Shown here one piece after another: positions 16,236-25,780 of a DNA stretch of 64,000 bases. The notes below the pieces were generated by a model. That model was not told the origin of the DNA, ran no database searches, and was given only the letters and a program-made list of their open reading frames with translations. Numbering within the stretch: position 1 is the first letter of the stretch; each line of letters starts with the position of its first letter. The stretch comes from Ignavibacteriota bacterium (GTDB lineage: Bacteria > Bacteroidota > Ignavibacteria > Palsa-1295). The stretch is from contig PLYO01000037.1 in assembly GCA_003151825.1 (NCBI GenBank), positions 69,396-133,395 of the forward strand. Reading direction: 5' to 3'. Both the position numbers and the translations under genes were made by a program.

Positions 16236-16739
16236 ATGCTCGAACTCATCAAAACTTACTATTCCTACAATTCTTGGGCGACGGAGAAAGTGCTTGTCTC
16301 ATGCGAGCAACTTTCGTCCGAAGACTACAATGCGTCGGGTTGCAGCGGCAATGGCTCGATCGGAGAGACGCTCTCGCATCTCATCTTGGTGCAACAAGGC
16401 TGGCTTGGATGGTTCGAGAAAACACTGGAATTAAAAGACGCCGTCAAAATTATGACGACCGAGAAGCTTGCCACCCTCGATGATGCGAAAAAACGCTGGT
16501 CCATCGTGGATAAGCAGACCGTCCACTTCGTCCATGGCTTAACGGATGACTCGCTGAAAGAAATTCGGAATTTCACCAGAATGAACGGCAAGCAGGAATC
16601 ACACCCGCTCTGGAAACTGATGATGCATACCGCCAATCATGGCACACATACTCGGGCGCAGATCGTCGCTGGCATCCGCCGTGCGGGGCACGATCCGGGA
16701 AATGTCGATTTATTGAACTATGTGTTGAATGTAACATAA
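16236..16739 (+). CDS. DinB-family protein
   Basis: A 167-residue four-helix-bundle protein of the DinB/DfrB type. The three metal-ligand histidines fit LSHLILVQQGWL and the C-terminal HTANHGTHTRAQI. Such proteins are often metal-dependent thiol transferases or of unknown function; the name comes from DNA-damage induction in Bacillus, which says nothing about this copy. The stop overlaps the atpZ start (TAATG), so it appears to lead the ATP synthase operon. Confidence 0.85.
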   Translation: MLELIKTYYSYNSWATEKVLVSCEQLSSEDYNASGCSGNGSIGETLSHLILVQQGWLGWFEKTLELKDAVKIMTTEKLATLDDAKKRWSIVDKQTVHFVHGLTDDSLKEIRNFTRMNGKQESHPLWKLMMHTANHGTHTRAQIVAGIRRAGHDPGNVDLLNYVLNVT

Positions 16740-17035
16740 TGCCCGAAGACCTAAAATCTCGCGCACAGCGCGAAATGGCCGATCAGCAACAAGTCATGCG
16801 CGAAACCGGGCCGTATCTCACGCTCGGAATCCAGCTTGTCCTTACGATCCTCGTCTTTTTCGGAGCCGGTTATTGGCTGGACCATCATTTCAAGACCGGC
16901 TCGCTATGGGTGGCTATCCTGACCTCTTTGGGCGCAATTGCGAGCCTCGTCTATTTTATCGTAATTGCTATTGGGGTGCAGAAAAAGGAGGATGCTCGTT
17001 CCGCAACGCCCGGAACAAAGGAAAAAATTGAGTAA
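16739..17035 (+). CDS. atpZ: ATP synthase accessory protein AtpZ/AtpI
   Basis: The 98-residue protein has two membrane helices (about 26-45 and 52-75) and the typical AtpZ pattern LTLGIQLVLTILVFFGAGYW, then LDHHFKTGSLWVAILTSLGA. AtpI/AtpZ proteins help c-ring assembly and divalent-cation handling for F0. It starts inside the stop of the preceding gene and is first of the atp genes. A palindromic repeat follows before the next gene. Confidence 0.88.
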   Translation: MPEDLKSRAQREMADQQQVMRETGPYLTLGIQLVLTILVFFGAGYWLDHHFKTGSLWVAILTSLGAIASLVYFIVIAIGVQKKEDARSATPGTKEKIE

Positions 17036-17040
17036 ATGCA

Positions 17041-17106
17041 GCCGTGACCTTTAGTTCACGATCGCGAAGCGCGTAGGACACACCGTGACTAAAAGTTCAC
17101 GACTAC
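17041..17106. repeat. Two-hairpin repeat within the atp operon
   Basis: CGTGA/TCACG pairs at 17043-17060 around CCTTTAGT and again at 17084-17101 around CTAAAAGT; a small GCGAAGCGC-type hairpin lies between. GCAG before and CTAC after are the degenerate outer stem. Same family as the elements at 19177 and 45197. The following 190 bases to the next start contain no gene, but near 17216-17260 the AT-rich sequence could hold a promoter. Confidence 0.75.
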
Positions 17107-17295
17107 AAGAATCCTGAAACGAAATCAAGGGAAAAAGCATTTGGTGTCCAAGCGTGGGAGATAATGCTAAAAACGACCCTTCCGCGCACATTCTTCGGGC
17201 TTGAAAACGTAACAAACTAACGCTTTTGCCGTATTAGGCACACATATTGCATACTGGAATTCAAACAGTAATTAATAACACTAAAGATATACGCA

Positions 17296-17778
17296 TTGAG
17301 CCTTAACCAAACCTCCCCATCGACGGCGCGCACTGCGGGCGTGCTTGTCGTGTTGCCTGCTCACAAAAATGCTGCCGATCTTCTTCTTAGCCAGGAAGCA
17401 AGCCGTTACTTTCTTCAGCGGTATTTCCTCCTGACGAGCGGATTACTCATTATTGGCTCCATCCTTATGTATTTCTTCGCAAGCACCTCTTTTATGGTGG
17501 CTTGCTATTTCGGGATGTCGATGCCGATTATTACGAGTTTTATTAGTTTTCTTGTCACGGAATGGGCGTTCGATCAGCCGAGTCCGATGTTCGTTATGGT
17601 CGCTCCGATGAGCATGGTCATCCGAATGTTTAACTTATTGATTGCTTTTTGCGTGGGGCATATCATTCTCAAGATGAACCTTCCCGGAATGATCGTCGGG
17701 CTGCTCGTAACGTATTTTTCCTATCTCATCATCGAGATCGCGTACATCCACAATAAAGGTAAGCTCCTCGGGCAGTAA
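17296..17778 (+). CDS. AtpI-like membrane protein of the ATP synthase operon
   Basis: A 160-residue integral membrane protein with four helices (about 45-65, 68-90, 100-121, 126-148). It sits between atpZ and atpB, where this phylum often encodes an AtpI-type 'subunit I' protein, and its size and topology fit that role. The proposed TTG start has no clear SD; a later start within the first 20 residues is possible. The stop overlaps atpB (TAATG), indicating translational coupling. Confidence 0.65.
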   Translation: MSLNQTSPSTARTAGVLVVLPAHKNAADLLLSQEASRYFLQRYFLLTSGLLIIGSILMYFFASTSFMVACYFGMSMPIITSFISFLVTEWAFDQPSPMFVMVAPMSMVIRMFNLLIAFCVGHIILKMNLPGMIVGLLVTYFSYLIIEIAYIHNKGKLLGQ

Positions 17779-18860
17779 TGGCGGCTACGGATACCCTCAC
17801 TCAGGCAGCAAGTCCCGCTCCAGTAGAGGCGGCAAAGCCGAACATCTTCAACGAAATGTTCGGATTTCTCGGCAATCATCATTCGGTCGATGTCATGCCC
17901 TTCGGCCAAATCCCTCTGCCTTATCTCTTTTGGGATCAGGGGAGCTTTCACGCCTTCCCATCTCAGCGGGCAGTGCTGCAAAGCAGCTTATACACGGTCG
18001 ATAATACTAAGGAATCTTCCCCGCTCGCCGAAAAAGGTGGTGTATTGCGCAAAGACGGTAAGCCGATTGGCCTCGATCTCTCGATTACGTCGAATTTATT
18101 TTTTCTCTTTTTTGCGGCGGTCATGCTTTTTATCGTCCTCCGCGTTGCGGCGGCAAAGGCAAAGAAATCGCTTGTCCCAACTGGCATTCGAAATTTAGTC
18201 GAGATACTGATCGTCTTTGTCCGCGACGATATTGTTGCGGAGAATCTTTCAGAGCCTTACAGCGAGCAACTACTCCCCTATTTTCTGACCGCCTTCTTCT
18301 TTATCATGGTGGTAAACCTTACCGGCCTCTTGCCTTGGGCACATACGGCAACAAGTTCCATTGAAGTCACGGCGGCGCTTGCGCTATGCACCTTTGTGAT
18401 CACGCAATTCATCGGGTTTCGCGCCATGGGCGTGAAATCGTACTTCAAGCACTTTACCGCAGGTCTTTTAGACATGGAGCTTTCACCTGTAATGAAGGGT
18501 TTTCTGCTCCTTATCATGGTGCCGATCGAGATCATGGGACTCTTCACCAAGCCATTCGCACTCGCGATACGACTATTTGCGAATATGACGGCGGGACATA
18601 TCGTCATCGTCTCGCTCATCGGGCTTGCGTTCCTCTTCCACTCTGTCGTGGTTGGCGCACTCGTGACTGTTCCGTTCTCGCTCTTCGTGTTTTTGCTGGA
18701 GATTTTCGTCGCGACCCTACAGGCGTATATTTTTACAATGCTTTCGGCGGTCTTTATTGGCATGATGGCACACACGGAGCATGAGGAGCATGTGCAGGAC
18801 AACGATCTTCCACATGCCCCGAGCGGGGACCGTCTCATCGCGACGGCCCACATGGTTTAA
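17778..18860 (+). CDS. atpB: ATP synthase F0 subunit a
   Basis: Subunit a forms the proton half-channels next to the c-ring. The 360-residue protein has a long hydrophilic N-terminal part (about 110 residues) as in other Bacteroidota, then five to six membrane helices. The essential Arg is in LAIRLFANMTAGHIVI. Other family stretches are LLPYFLTAFFFIMVVNLTGL and VPIEIMGLFTKPF. It is translationally coupled to the gene before it. Confidence 0.95.
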   Translation: MAATDTLTQAASPAPVEAAKPNIFNEMFGFLGNHHSVDVMPFGQIPLPYLFWDQGSFHAFPSQRAVLQSSLYTVDNTKESSPLAEKGGVLRKDGKPIGLDLSITSNLFFLFFAAVMLFIVLRVAAAKAKKSLVPTGIRNLVEILIVFVRDDIVAENLSEPYSEQLLPYFLTAFFFIMVVNLTGLLPWAHTATSSIEVTAALALCTFVITQFIGFRAMGVKSYFKHFTAGLLDMELSPVMKGFLLLIMVPIEIMGLFTKPFALAIRLFANMTAGHIVIVSLIGLAFLFHSVVVGALVTVPFSLFVFLLEIFVATLQAYIFTMLSAVFIGMMAHTEHEEHVQDNDLPHAPSGDRLIATAHMV

Positions 18861-18946
18861 CGAAGGTTTCCAGGGAGCGAAGTATTTCGAAAATTTGTTT
18901 CAGTTTCAATAGTAACATTCACAATAAAACAGGAAAGACAATCTAA

Positions 18947-19176
<230 letters not shown>

Positions 19177-19177
<1 letters not shown>

Positions 19178-19226
19178 TGTAGCGCGGGCTTTAGCCCGCA
19201 GCTCCGGGCTAAAGCCCGGGCTACAC
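19177..19226. repeat. Two-hairpin repeat between atpE and atpF
   Basis: GTGTAG (19177-19182) pairs with CTACAC (19221-19226). Inside, GCGGGC-TTTA-GCCCGC (19184-19199) and CCGGGC-TAAA-GCCCGG (19204-19219) form perfect hairpins. It overlaps the last base of the atpE stop and ends 8 bases before the atpF ATG. In mRNA it would form a stable structure next to the atpF start and after atpE. Confidence 0.92.
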
Positions 19227-19234
19227 CGAAAAAA

Positions 19235-19729
19235 ATGCTCTCCATCAATCCCGGTCTGACGATCTGGACGTTCATTATCTTTCTGCTGCTTCTCTTTATT
19301 TTAGGGAAGACAGCATGGAAGCCCTTGCTCGCGTCTCTTAAAACGCGAGAGAATGCTATTGCCGATTCGCTTTCGCGTGCCGAGCAAGCTCGCACGGACG
19401 CCGAACGGCTTATCGCCGAAAACAAGCAAGAACGCGCCAAAGCGGAAGAAGAAGTCCAGAAGGCGCTTCGCGAGGGCCGCTTGTATGCCGAACAAATGCG
19501 GCGCGATTTAGTCGAAAAAGCGAAAGAAGAAGCTGGGCGTTTGCTCGCGCAGGCCCGCGCCGAAATCGAGCACGATACGCAGCGCGCGCTCCGACAGCTT
19601 CGAACCGAGGTATCCGATCTTGCCATTATGGCAACATCCAAACTTCTCGATGAGAATATGAACGAGGAGCGGCACCGCAAAGTCGTGGATAAAATGATCG
19701 CGGATTTATCCACAACCGCTGCAGCATAG
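19235..19729 (+). CDS. atpF: ATP synthase F0 subunit b
   Basis: The peripheral stalk subunit (164 residues) has one N-terminal membrane helix (LTIWTFIIFLLLLFILGKTA) followed by KPLLASLKTRENAIADSLSRAEQ and a long charged coiled coil to the end. Length and layout are typical. The ATG at 19235 follows a stable hairpin by only 8 bases, so translation may depend on ribosomes arriving from atpE. Confidence 0.95.
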   Translation: MLSINPGLTIWTFIIFLLLLFILGKTAWKPLLASLKTRENAIADSLSRAEQARTDAERLIAENKQERAKAEEEVQKALREGRLYAEQMRRDLVEKAKEEAGRLLAQARAEIEHDTQRALRQLRTEVSDLAIMATSKLLDENMNEERHRKVVDKMIADLSTTAAA

Positions 19730-19738
19730 GAGAATGCA

Positions 19739-20293
19739 ATGAACCGAAGAGTCGCTGCGCGCTACGCAATTGCCTTGATGGATTTGGGCGAAGAGCTACA
19801 AGCGCTCGACCGAATCGCGGAGGATCTGCGTGACATCGAGCAAACCGTGCATGACTCGCGCGAGCTAAAGCTCGTCCTGATGAGCCCGGTCATCACCCCG
19901 GACCAGAAACTGAATCTCCTGACCGAGATTTTTGGCAAGCGGTTCGGCGATCTGACCATGAAATTCATCGCGCTCCTCGTTCGCAAGGGCCGCGCGGAAT
20001 ATCTGCTTGCAACCGCCGAAGAATTTCTTCAAATGCTCGATGTGAAACGCAATATCCTTCATGCGCGCATCGCAAGTGCGGTGGGACTTACCGAGCAAGA
20101 GCGGCAGCAACTCATCGCAAAACTTGAACGCATGACCGGGAAGCAAGTCCGCGCGGATTTTAATACAGACGCTTTGCTTCGTGGCGGATTCGTCGCGCGC
20201 GTGGGTGATGAGATGATCGATGCAAGCTTAAAGCATCAGCTCGAACTTTTGCGCGTGCAGTTTTCGCAAACTGGCACGCCTGTTTTGAATTAA
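19739..20293 (+). CDS. atpH: ATP synthase F1 subunit delta
   Basis: The 184-residue subunit joins the stalk to the top of F1. The N-terminal AARYAIALMDLGEE helix and the C-terminal signature near GGFVARVGDEMIDASLKHQL are diagnostic. It starts 9 bases after the atpF stop with a weak SD (AGGAGA) upstream. A gene for an exported protein, not atpA, follows. Confidence 0.95.
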   Translation: MNRRVAARYAIALMDLGEELQALDRIAEDLRDIEQTVHDSRELKLVLMSPVITPDQKLNLLTEIFGKRFGDLTMKFIALLVRKGRAEYLLATAEEFLQMLDVKRNILHARIASAVGLTEQERQQLIAKLERMTGKQVRADFNTDALLRGGFVARVGDEMIDASLKHQLELLRVQFSQTGTPVLN

Positions 20294-20337
20294 GCCTGTT
20301 TTAAATTAAGAGAACCTTGTTCATTGAAAATCAGAAG

Positions 20338-21159
20338 ATGATACGGACGGTCTCGATGGTAGCCACGGCGCTGCTCATTCCAAGTTCGCTTCTGGCACAG
20401 CCCTTGACTCCCACACCGAAAGAATCGGGCATTCACCTTAGCACGGTTCCCAGAAGCAGATTTCATCCCACGTGCAATCTCGATTCGAATTCCGTCGGCT
20501 TTTATTTTTTTCCGGCGAACGTCGGCGCGAAATGGACGCTGCGGACGATTTCACAAGTGCTGGACCTCAATAATAAGGTATTAAAATGCGATACGACGTT
20601 CAGCTTCGAGCGCGTGGTCTCCGATTCGAATTACACGCTGCAAGGCTTGCCCGTTTTAGACTGCGAATCGTCAATGCCCTACCACGCCGGTCAGGAAGAT
20701 TCGGCAAAAATTCAGAAAGTAGAGTATTATTTGGACGATTCCGTAGTCATGACCGTCTTTAACCACTCGATCACGAGCGAGTTGAATCATTATTTACTCG
20801 TCAACCAGCTCGATAGCGGCGCCTCGTGGAAAGATGTGACCGATGACACTACGCGAACGACGGTCCTCGCGACGGAGGAGCCTGTCTCGACGCCGATCGG
20901 AGATTTTTCGAAGTCGTTAGTCGTCCAAACGCCCGCCGAATTCGGGGAGATGTCCAAATATTTTGTGAAAGGCGTTGGTATTGTCAAAGTTATTTTTCGA
21001 GGCATTACTCCTCAGCAAAATGGAACGTTCGTTGTCACCTCCGATCTTGCTGCACTCGATCGTGGTGACCCGAAACGAAGCATTAAATACCGGTTTGGAG
21101 CGGGACCAACGAAAAAACCAAGCAAGAAAAAAAGTAAGACTTTAAAAGTAAATCAATGA
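20338..21159 (+). CDS. Exported protein of unknown function inside the atp operon
   Basis: A 273-residue protein with a signal peptide (MIRTVSMVATALLIPSSLLA) and a beta-rich mature part. VGFYFFPANVGAKWTLRTIS resembles the 'fPlxxGxxW' opening of several periplasmic domains of unknown function. The C-terminus is Lys-rich (TKKPSKKKSKTLKVNQ). It lies between atpH and atpA in the same direction, 44 bases after atpH and 63 bases before atpA. Nothing links it to ATP synthase biochemically; it may be a passenger gene. An upstream TTG start (20317) is possible but would spoil the signal peptide. Confidence 0.6.
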   Translation: MIRTVSMVATALLIPSSLLAQPLTPTPKESGIHLSTVPRSRFHPTCNLDSNSVGFYFFPANVGAKWTLRTISQVLDLNNKVLKCDTTFSFERVVSDSNYTLQGLPVLDCESSMPYHAGQEDSAKIQKVEYYLDDSVVMTVFNHSITSELNHYLLVNQLDSGASWKDVTDDTTRTTVLATEEPVSTPIGDFSKSLVVQTPAEFGEMSKYFVKGVGIVKVIFRGITPQQNGTFVVTSDLAALDRGDPKRSIKYRFGAGPTKKPSKKKSKTLKVNQ

Positions 21160-21188
21160 TGCAAGAAGGGTAATCGAACATCTCTTTT

Positions 21189-21219
21189 CATCATTCATAA
21201 TTCATCATTCATCATTTCC
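21189..21219. repeat. Short periodic repeat immediately before atpA
   Basis: The unit ATTCATCATTCATAATTC recurs with about 7- to 11-base spacing (CATTCATAATTCATCATTC) and ends 3 bases before the atpA ATG. The coding strand lacks G entirely over about 30 bases. A closely similar sequence lies inside the signal peptide coding region at 59838-59868. Confidence 0.8.
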
Positions 21220-21222
21220 CTT

Positions 21223-22764
21223 ATGTCAGCAGTACGACCGGATGAAGTCAGCGCGATTCTTCGCCAGCAGCTTTCGGGATTCGAAAAAGAAGTCGATATT
21301 TATGAAGTGGGCACCGTCCTCATGGTCGGTGACGGCGTTGCGCGCGTGTATGGCCTGACAAAAGTTATGGCCAGCGAGCTGCTCGAATTCCCGAATGGCG
21401 TCTTCGGCATGGCGCTGAACCTCGAAGAGGATAACGTCGGCGCCGTGCTCTTTGGCGACGAGACACTCGTCAAGGAAGGCGACACCGTTCGCCGCACAGG
21501 CCGCATCGCCTCGATGCCCGTCACGGATGCAATGCTTGGGCGCGTGATTAATCCGCTCGGCATTCCGATCGATGGCGGTCCGGAAATTAAGAGCGATAAA
21601 TATATGCCCATCGAGCGCAAAGCGCTCGGTGTGATCCAGCGCCAGCCCGTGAAAGAGCCGCTCCAGACGGGCATCAAAGCCATCGACGGCATGATCCCGA
21701 TTGGGCGCGGACAGCGCGAGCTAATCATCGGCGACCGGCAAACCGGAAAGACCGCCGTTGCCATCGATACGATCATCAACCAGCGTTACACGCATTCGCC
21801 CGAAGCTGCGGCGCGCGGGGTACAGCCCGTCTATTGCATTTATGTTGCGATCGGACAAAAGGCATCGACCGTCGCGGCCGTCCGCGCGAAACTCGAAGAG
21901 CAATCCGCGATGGCCTTCACGACGATCATCGCCGCAACCGCATCCGATCCCGCTCCGCTCCAATTTATCGCGCCCTATTCCGGTGCAACGCTCGGCGAGC
22001 ATTTCCGCGATACGGGTCGCCATGCGCTCGTCGTTTATGACGATCTTTCGAAGCAGGCCGCAGCATACCGCGAAGTTTCCCTCTTACTCCGCCGTCCACC
22101 AGGACGCGAGGCCTATCCCGGCGATGTTTTTTATCTCCACTCACGCCTTCTCGAACGCTCATCGAAGCTTTCGGATGCACTGGGCGGCGGGTCGCTCACG
22201 GCGCTGCCCATCATCGAAACGCAGGCGGGCGATGTCTCTGCATACATCCCCACGAATGTCATTTCGATTACGGATGGGCAGATTTACCTCGAACCAAATC
22301 TTTTTAACGCCGGCGTTCGGCCCGCAATCAATGTCGGCATTTCCGTTTCGCGCGTGGGCGGCAATGCGCAGATCAAAGCGATGAAAAAAATTGCCGGAAC
22401 CTTGCGGCTCGATCTCGCGCAATACCGCGAACTCGAAGCCTTTGCAAAGTTCGGCAGCGACCTCGATAAATCTACTCAGCAGCTCATTCGGCGCGGCCAG
22501 CGGCTCGTCGAGCTCTTGAAGCAAGGGCAATATCAGCCGATGCCGGTGGAAGAACAAGTGGTTTCGATTTTTGCAGGCACGAATGGCTATATCGATGCCA
22601 TTCCCATCGAGCATGTGCGGCGTTTCGAGCTTGGGATGCTCGAAGCCATGCGGCTGCGTCACCCCGAAATTTTGGCCGCCATTGCCGACAAAAAGGAATT
22701 GACGCCGGAAATCACCGAGCAACTGAAAAAGGCAATAGGCGATTACGCGACAACCTTTAAATAG
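21223..22764 (+). CDS. atpA: ATP synthase F1 subunit alpha
   Basis: The regulatory nucleotide-binding subunit of F1, 513 residues, normal length. The P-loop [18 protein letters not shown] and the alpha-type region [20 protein letters not shown], then [11 protein letters not shown], are diagnostic. The start follows a G-free repeat rather than an SD. Downstream is a gene for an exported GWxTD protein and then atpG; the beta and epsilon genes are not in the window. Confidence 0.97.
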   Translation: MSAVRPDEVSAILRQQLSGFEKEVDIYEVGTVLMVGDGVARVYGLTKVMASELLEFPNGVFGMALNLEEDNVGAVLFGDETLVKEGDTVRRTGRIASMPVTDAMLGRVINPLGIPIDGGPEIKSDKYMPIERKALGVIQRQPVKEPLQTGIKAIDGMIPIGRGQRELIIGDRQTGKTAVAIDTIINQRYTHSPEAAARGVQPVYCIYVAIGQKASTVAAVRAKLEEQSAMAFTTIIAATASDPAPLQFIAPYSGATLGEHFRDTGRHALVVYDDLSKQAAAYREVSLLLRRPPGREAYPGDVFYLHSRLLERSSKLSDALGGGSLTALPIIETQAGDVSAYIPTNVISITDGQIYLEPNLFNAGVRPAINVGISVSRVGGNAQIKAMKKIAGTLRLDLAQYRELEAFAKFGSDLDKSTQQLIRRGQRLVELLKQGQYQPMPVEEQVVSIFAGTNGYIDAIPIEHVRRFELGMLEAMRLRHPEILAAIADKKELTPEITEQLKKAIGDYATTFK

Positions 22765-22801
22765 CCCCTCGCCCAGCAGGGAGAGGGGTTGGGGGTGAGG
22801 C
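22765..22801. repeat. G/C-rich repeat after atpA
   Basis: The sequence begins directly after the atpA stop and reads CCCCTCGCCCAGCAGGGAGA, then GGGGTTGGGGGTGAGG. CCCCTC pairs with GAGGGG around GCCCAGCAGG. This is a common intergenic repeat type. It may lower read-through from atpA to the following gene (inference). Confidence 0.65.
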
Positions 22802-22864
22802 TGGCTACCTTTGGCACGCTCGCGTGTTCACTGGCTTTAGGTAATTCCACATCCCGCTTTGTTG

Positions 22865-24022
22865 ATGTTAAAAAGGCCAGTCTTGAAAACAGCATTTGTT
22901 CTTTGTCAAATCATTTTTTGGTGTGAGATCGTGGCAATCCAGCCAGCGTGTTCGCAACCATCGGATACTACGAAGGAACGGCCAACATCGAAACCGGATT
23001 CGATCCAGCAAACCGCGTTTCAGCCTACGGGCACGGTCGTTTTCGCAAGCCGTCCGCGCCGCTCGATCGATCTGGCGCTCACCGGCGGCGCGGGAACTTA
23101 CAACAATGGGATAATGACCGCATTTCAGCCCACGGCGAATGCCGATTTCTTTGCACAAACGAGCGAGCTCGATCTTACGGCGGGGTTTCACTGGGGGTTT
23201 TCGAACCCATCGACGAAAGCGATCACGCTCGGGGTCCGATTCCCAATCACGGAATCGGAAGACGGCGCCTCGGGATTCTTCGCGGATGCCGCGTTGCTTT
23301 TCATCGACAACGGCTCGGATACTAATGCATTCTCGACCGGTCTTCGCATAGCGATCGCGGCCCGGACAGGACCGTTCGAATGTCGCATAGCAGGTGAAAT
23401 CCGCTCTTTTCCTTTTGGAGGGGATGCGTTCGAGGGCTGGGCCGGAATCGAGATCGGTTTCGTAATGAACCTGCTCCGGGAAGAATCGTTGGAGCCGACA
23501 CCGAAAGATTCGCTCCGTGCAGAGTTGCGATATATTGCGACTTCGGCGGAAATGGATGCACTCGATAAAGCGACCTCCAGCGAAGAGACCGATCGGTGGC
23601 TCGACCGCTTCTGGCAGGCGCGCAACGTGACCGGCTCTCCGCAAAACGATGCGCGAGAGGAATACATGCGGCGCGTTCGCATCGCAAATGAAAAATATGG
23701 AACGCCGAGGAAGATGGGCGTCACGACAGACCGGGGCCGCGTCATGGTCCTCTACGGCCAGCCAGACCATGTGGAGACAGCGAATTCGGTGGTCTATGGG
23801 GCGGACCGAAAGTACGAATTATGGATCGACGAGAATCGCGTGCATGGGCACCAGATGGCATTATTCCTCTTTGTATCATCGCAATACAGTGTGGCCAGAG
23901 GCACCTACGAAGGGCACGGAGATTACAGGGAAGTTTATTCGAACCTACCCGGCGAGCCTTCGGAGGGTCTGCCGAGCGATCTTCCGGCGACGATGCAGAA
24001 TTATATTGAATCGTTTAGATAG
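22865..24022 (+). CDS. Exported GWxTD-domain protein inside the atp operon
   Basis: A 385-residue protein with a signal-like N-terminus (MLKRPVLKTAFVLCQIIFWC and beyond). Residues about 30-200 may form a beta-rich domain (VFASRPRRSIDLALTGGAGT, LDLTAGFHWGF). The C-terminal part matches the GWxTD domain: ETDRWLDRFWQARN, REEYMRRVRIANEKYG and TDRGRVMVLYGQPDHVE. The namesake motif is GVTTD here. GWxTD proteins are exported Bacteroidota proteins of unknown function. It sits between atpA and atpG, 16 bases before atpG. Confidence 0.7.
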   Translation: MLKRPVLKTAFVLCQIIFWCEIVAIQPACSQPSDTTKERPTSKPDSIQQTAFQPTGTVVFASRPRRSIDLALTGGAGTYNNGIMTAFQPTANADFFAQTSELDLTAGFHWGFSNPSTKAITLGVRFPITESEDGASGFFADAALLFIDNGSDTNAFSTGLRIAIAARTGPFECRIAGEIRSFPFGGDAFEGWAGIEIGFVMNLLREESLEPTPKDSLRAELRYIATSAEMDALDKATSSEETDRWLDRFWQARNVTGSPQNDAREEYMRRVRIANEKYGTPRKMGVTTDRGRVMVLYGQPDHVETANSVVYGADRKYELWIDENRVHGHQMALFLFVSSQYSVARGTYEGHGDYREVYSNLPGEPSEGLPSDLPATMQNYIESFR

Positions 24023-24038
24023 CATATAGTTACGAGAG

Positions 24039-24938
24039 ATGGCAACGTTACGTGAAATAAAGCGCCGCATAGCAGGCGTCCGTTCGACCGCTAAAATTAC
24101 GCAGGCGATGAAAATGGTCGCCGCCGCAAAGCTGCGGCGCGCTCAGGACTCCATCAATGCCGCGCGGCCTTACGCGCGCGCGCTCGAAGGACTGCTGAAA
24201 GACTTGCTGCAATCCGCCTCGCGCGAATCCGCGAGTTCCCCGCTCCTCATTGGCCGCCCTCGCGACGAAAAAGAGCGCATCATCCTCATCGTCGTAACGA
24301 GCGATCGCGGGCTTGCCGGCGCGTTCAATTCCAATCTGCTGAAATTTACCGAGGCGCGGATTCGGGATCAATTCGCGCAACACAAAGATTCCGGACGACT
24401 TTCCGTGGTTCCTATTGGCCGTAAAGCTACCGATTATTTTACAAAACGCGGATACACGGTTGCCGGAAAATATCCTGGCATTTTTTCGAAGCTCGAGTTC
24501 GACACCGCCCGTACGATCACGCTTTTTGTTACGAGTCTTTTTAATCGCGGCGAGGCGGACCGCGTAGAAATTATCTTCAACGAATTTCGCTCCGTCGTTT
24601 CGCAGAAGCCCGCCGCCGAGCGGCTATTGCCCGTGCTCGATCCGTCGGGTTTCGTCGAAGGCCGCGGAGCGGAACGCGATTATATTTACGAGCCGGACCC
24701 GATTTCTATTCTGAATGTCCTCGTGCCGCGCCATCTCGAAACGATGCTTTGGCGCGCGGTGCTCGAATCCAACGCCGCCGAGCAAGGCGCCCGCATGACC
24801 GCCATGGATTCCGCCACACGCAATGCGCGAGACCTTGCCTCGGCGCTTCAGCTTTCCTTCAACAAAGCGCGGCAAGCCGCGATCACGAAAGAGATTTTGG
24901 AAATTGTCGGCGGCGCAGAGGCATTAGCAAAAGGATAA
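24039..24938 (+). CDS. atpG: ATP synthase F1 subunit gamma
   Basis: The central shaft subunit, 299 residues. The N-terminal RRIAGVRSTAKITQAMKMVA and VTSDRGLAGAFNSNL, and the C-terminal ARMTAMDSATRNARDLASAL, are the two conserved helices and the core. It is the last atp gene here; atpD and atpC are absent, which fits the split atp arrangement seen in Bacteroidota/Chlorobiota. Confidence 0.97.
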   Translation: MATLREIKRRIAGVRSTAKITQAMKMVAAAKLRRAQDSINAARPYARALEGLLKDLLQSASRESASSPLLIGRPRDEKERIILIVVTSDRGLAGAFNSNLLKFTEARIRDQFAQHKDSGRLSVVPIGRKATDYFTKRGYTVAGKYPGIFSKLEFDTARTITLFVTSLFNRGEADRVEIIFNEFRSVVSQKPAAERLLPVLDPSGFVEGRGAERDYIYEPDPISILNVLVPRHLETMLWRAVLESNAAEQGARMTAMDSATRNARDLASALQLSFNKARQAAITKEILEIVGGAEALAKG

Positions 24939-25031
24939 GAATTTAGAATAACTAAATTGAACGAATCAAATCACCGAAGATCGGGTTTACCCGGTCGCAA
25001 TTTTTTCGTCCTTAACCAATCTAAATAACCC

Positions 25032-25529
25032 ATGATGAAACCCGTTTTTCAGTTCTCGATTGTTCTTTTATTCGTTTCTGCTATGCTCTATGGATGCAAG
25101 AGCGATAGCACGAGTTCGAATAATTCGAGTAGTACCTTCGCCGCCAGCACGATGACGGCGACCATTAACGGCAAGGCCTGGAAAAGCGATGGGGTCGGCG
25201 GCGTTCGGTACGCCGGTCCATTGAGCAATCTTCAGTTTGAGGGTTGGGTCAACACGCCGTTCCAGCAGATTCCCTTCGGCGTCAGTCCAACGATCACGGG
25301 CCCGGGCACATACGCGCTTGTACAGAACGACCAGACGAGCGGCAATATTGTCCAAGTATCGTATAATACGGACACATCATCATACAGCGATAACGTCACG
25401 GGTTCAATCACGATCACGGTCCTTACGAACACGAACGTCCAGGGGACGTTTAACTTTAGAGCCATTGGTGAGCCTTATGGTGACACCGTTATTGTGTCAA
25501 ACGGCCAGTTCAATGTTCCGTTGAGCTAA
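25032..25529 (+). CDS. Lipoprotein, DUF6252-like
   Basis: A 165-residue lipoprotein (MMKPVFQFSIVLLFVSAMLYGC, lipobox Cys near residue 22) followed by a Ser/Asn-rich spacer. The domain starts TMTATINGKAWKSDGVGGVR and ends NVQGTFNFRAIGEPYGDTVI followed by VSNGQFNVPL. This pattern, 'xATINGKxW ... GTFxFxA ... xxxNGxFxV', matches the DUF6252-type lipoproteins of Bacteroidota, function unknown. An alternative start is the second Met. Confidence 0.72.
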   Translation: MMKPVFQFSIVLLFVSAMLYGCKSDSTSSNNSSSTFAASTMTATINGKAWKSDGVGGVRYAGPLSNLQFEGWVNTPFQQIPFGVSPTITGPGTYALVQNDQTSGNIVQVSYNTDTSSYSDNVTGSITITVLTNTNVQGTFNFRAIGEPYGDTVIVSNGQFNVPLS

Positions 25530-25738
25530 GCGGTTCAGCTTGGTGACTGCTATGAAAATGCCAGGCATCCGTTATTATCACGAAGTTCTCAAGGGGATGG
25601 CTATTTGCCTCTCGGTCCATGGGGTGTCATGCGGCAGGAAAGTAAGAGTTGTTAATTAGGATTTACTATGCGAGATGACTCTCGCACCTCTGGAATATAT
25701 CCTGCACCTTAGATGTTAATTTTTTACCGTCAATAAAA

Positions 25739-25765
25739 AACCTCAACGCCTTAAGGCATGAGGTT
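25739..25765 (-). terminator. Terminator-like hairpin, minus orientation
   Basis: AACCTCA-AC-GCCTTAAGGC-A-TGAGGTT folds into a near-perfect hairpin and, on the minus strand, is followed by TTTTTT. It would stop minus-strand transcription, but no minus-strand gene lies nearby to the right. It ends 15 bases before the ATG of the large plus-strand gene. The rest of the gap 25530-25780 shows nothing I can name. Confidence 0.5.
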
Positions 25766-25780
25766 CATTCATATCCGGCG

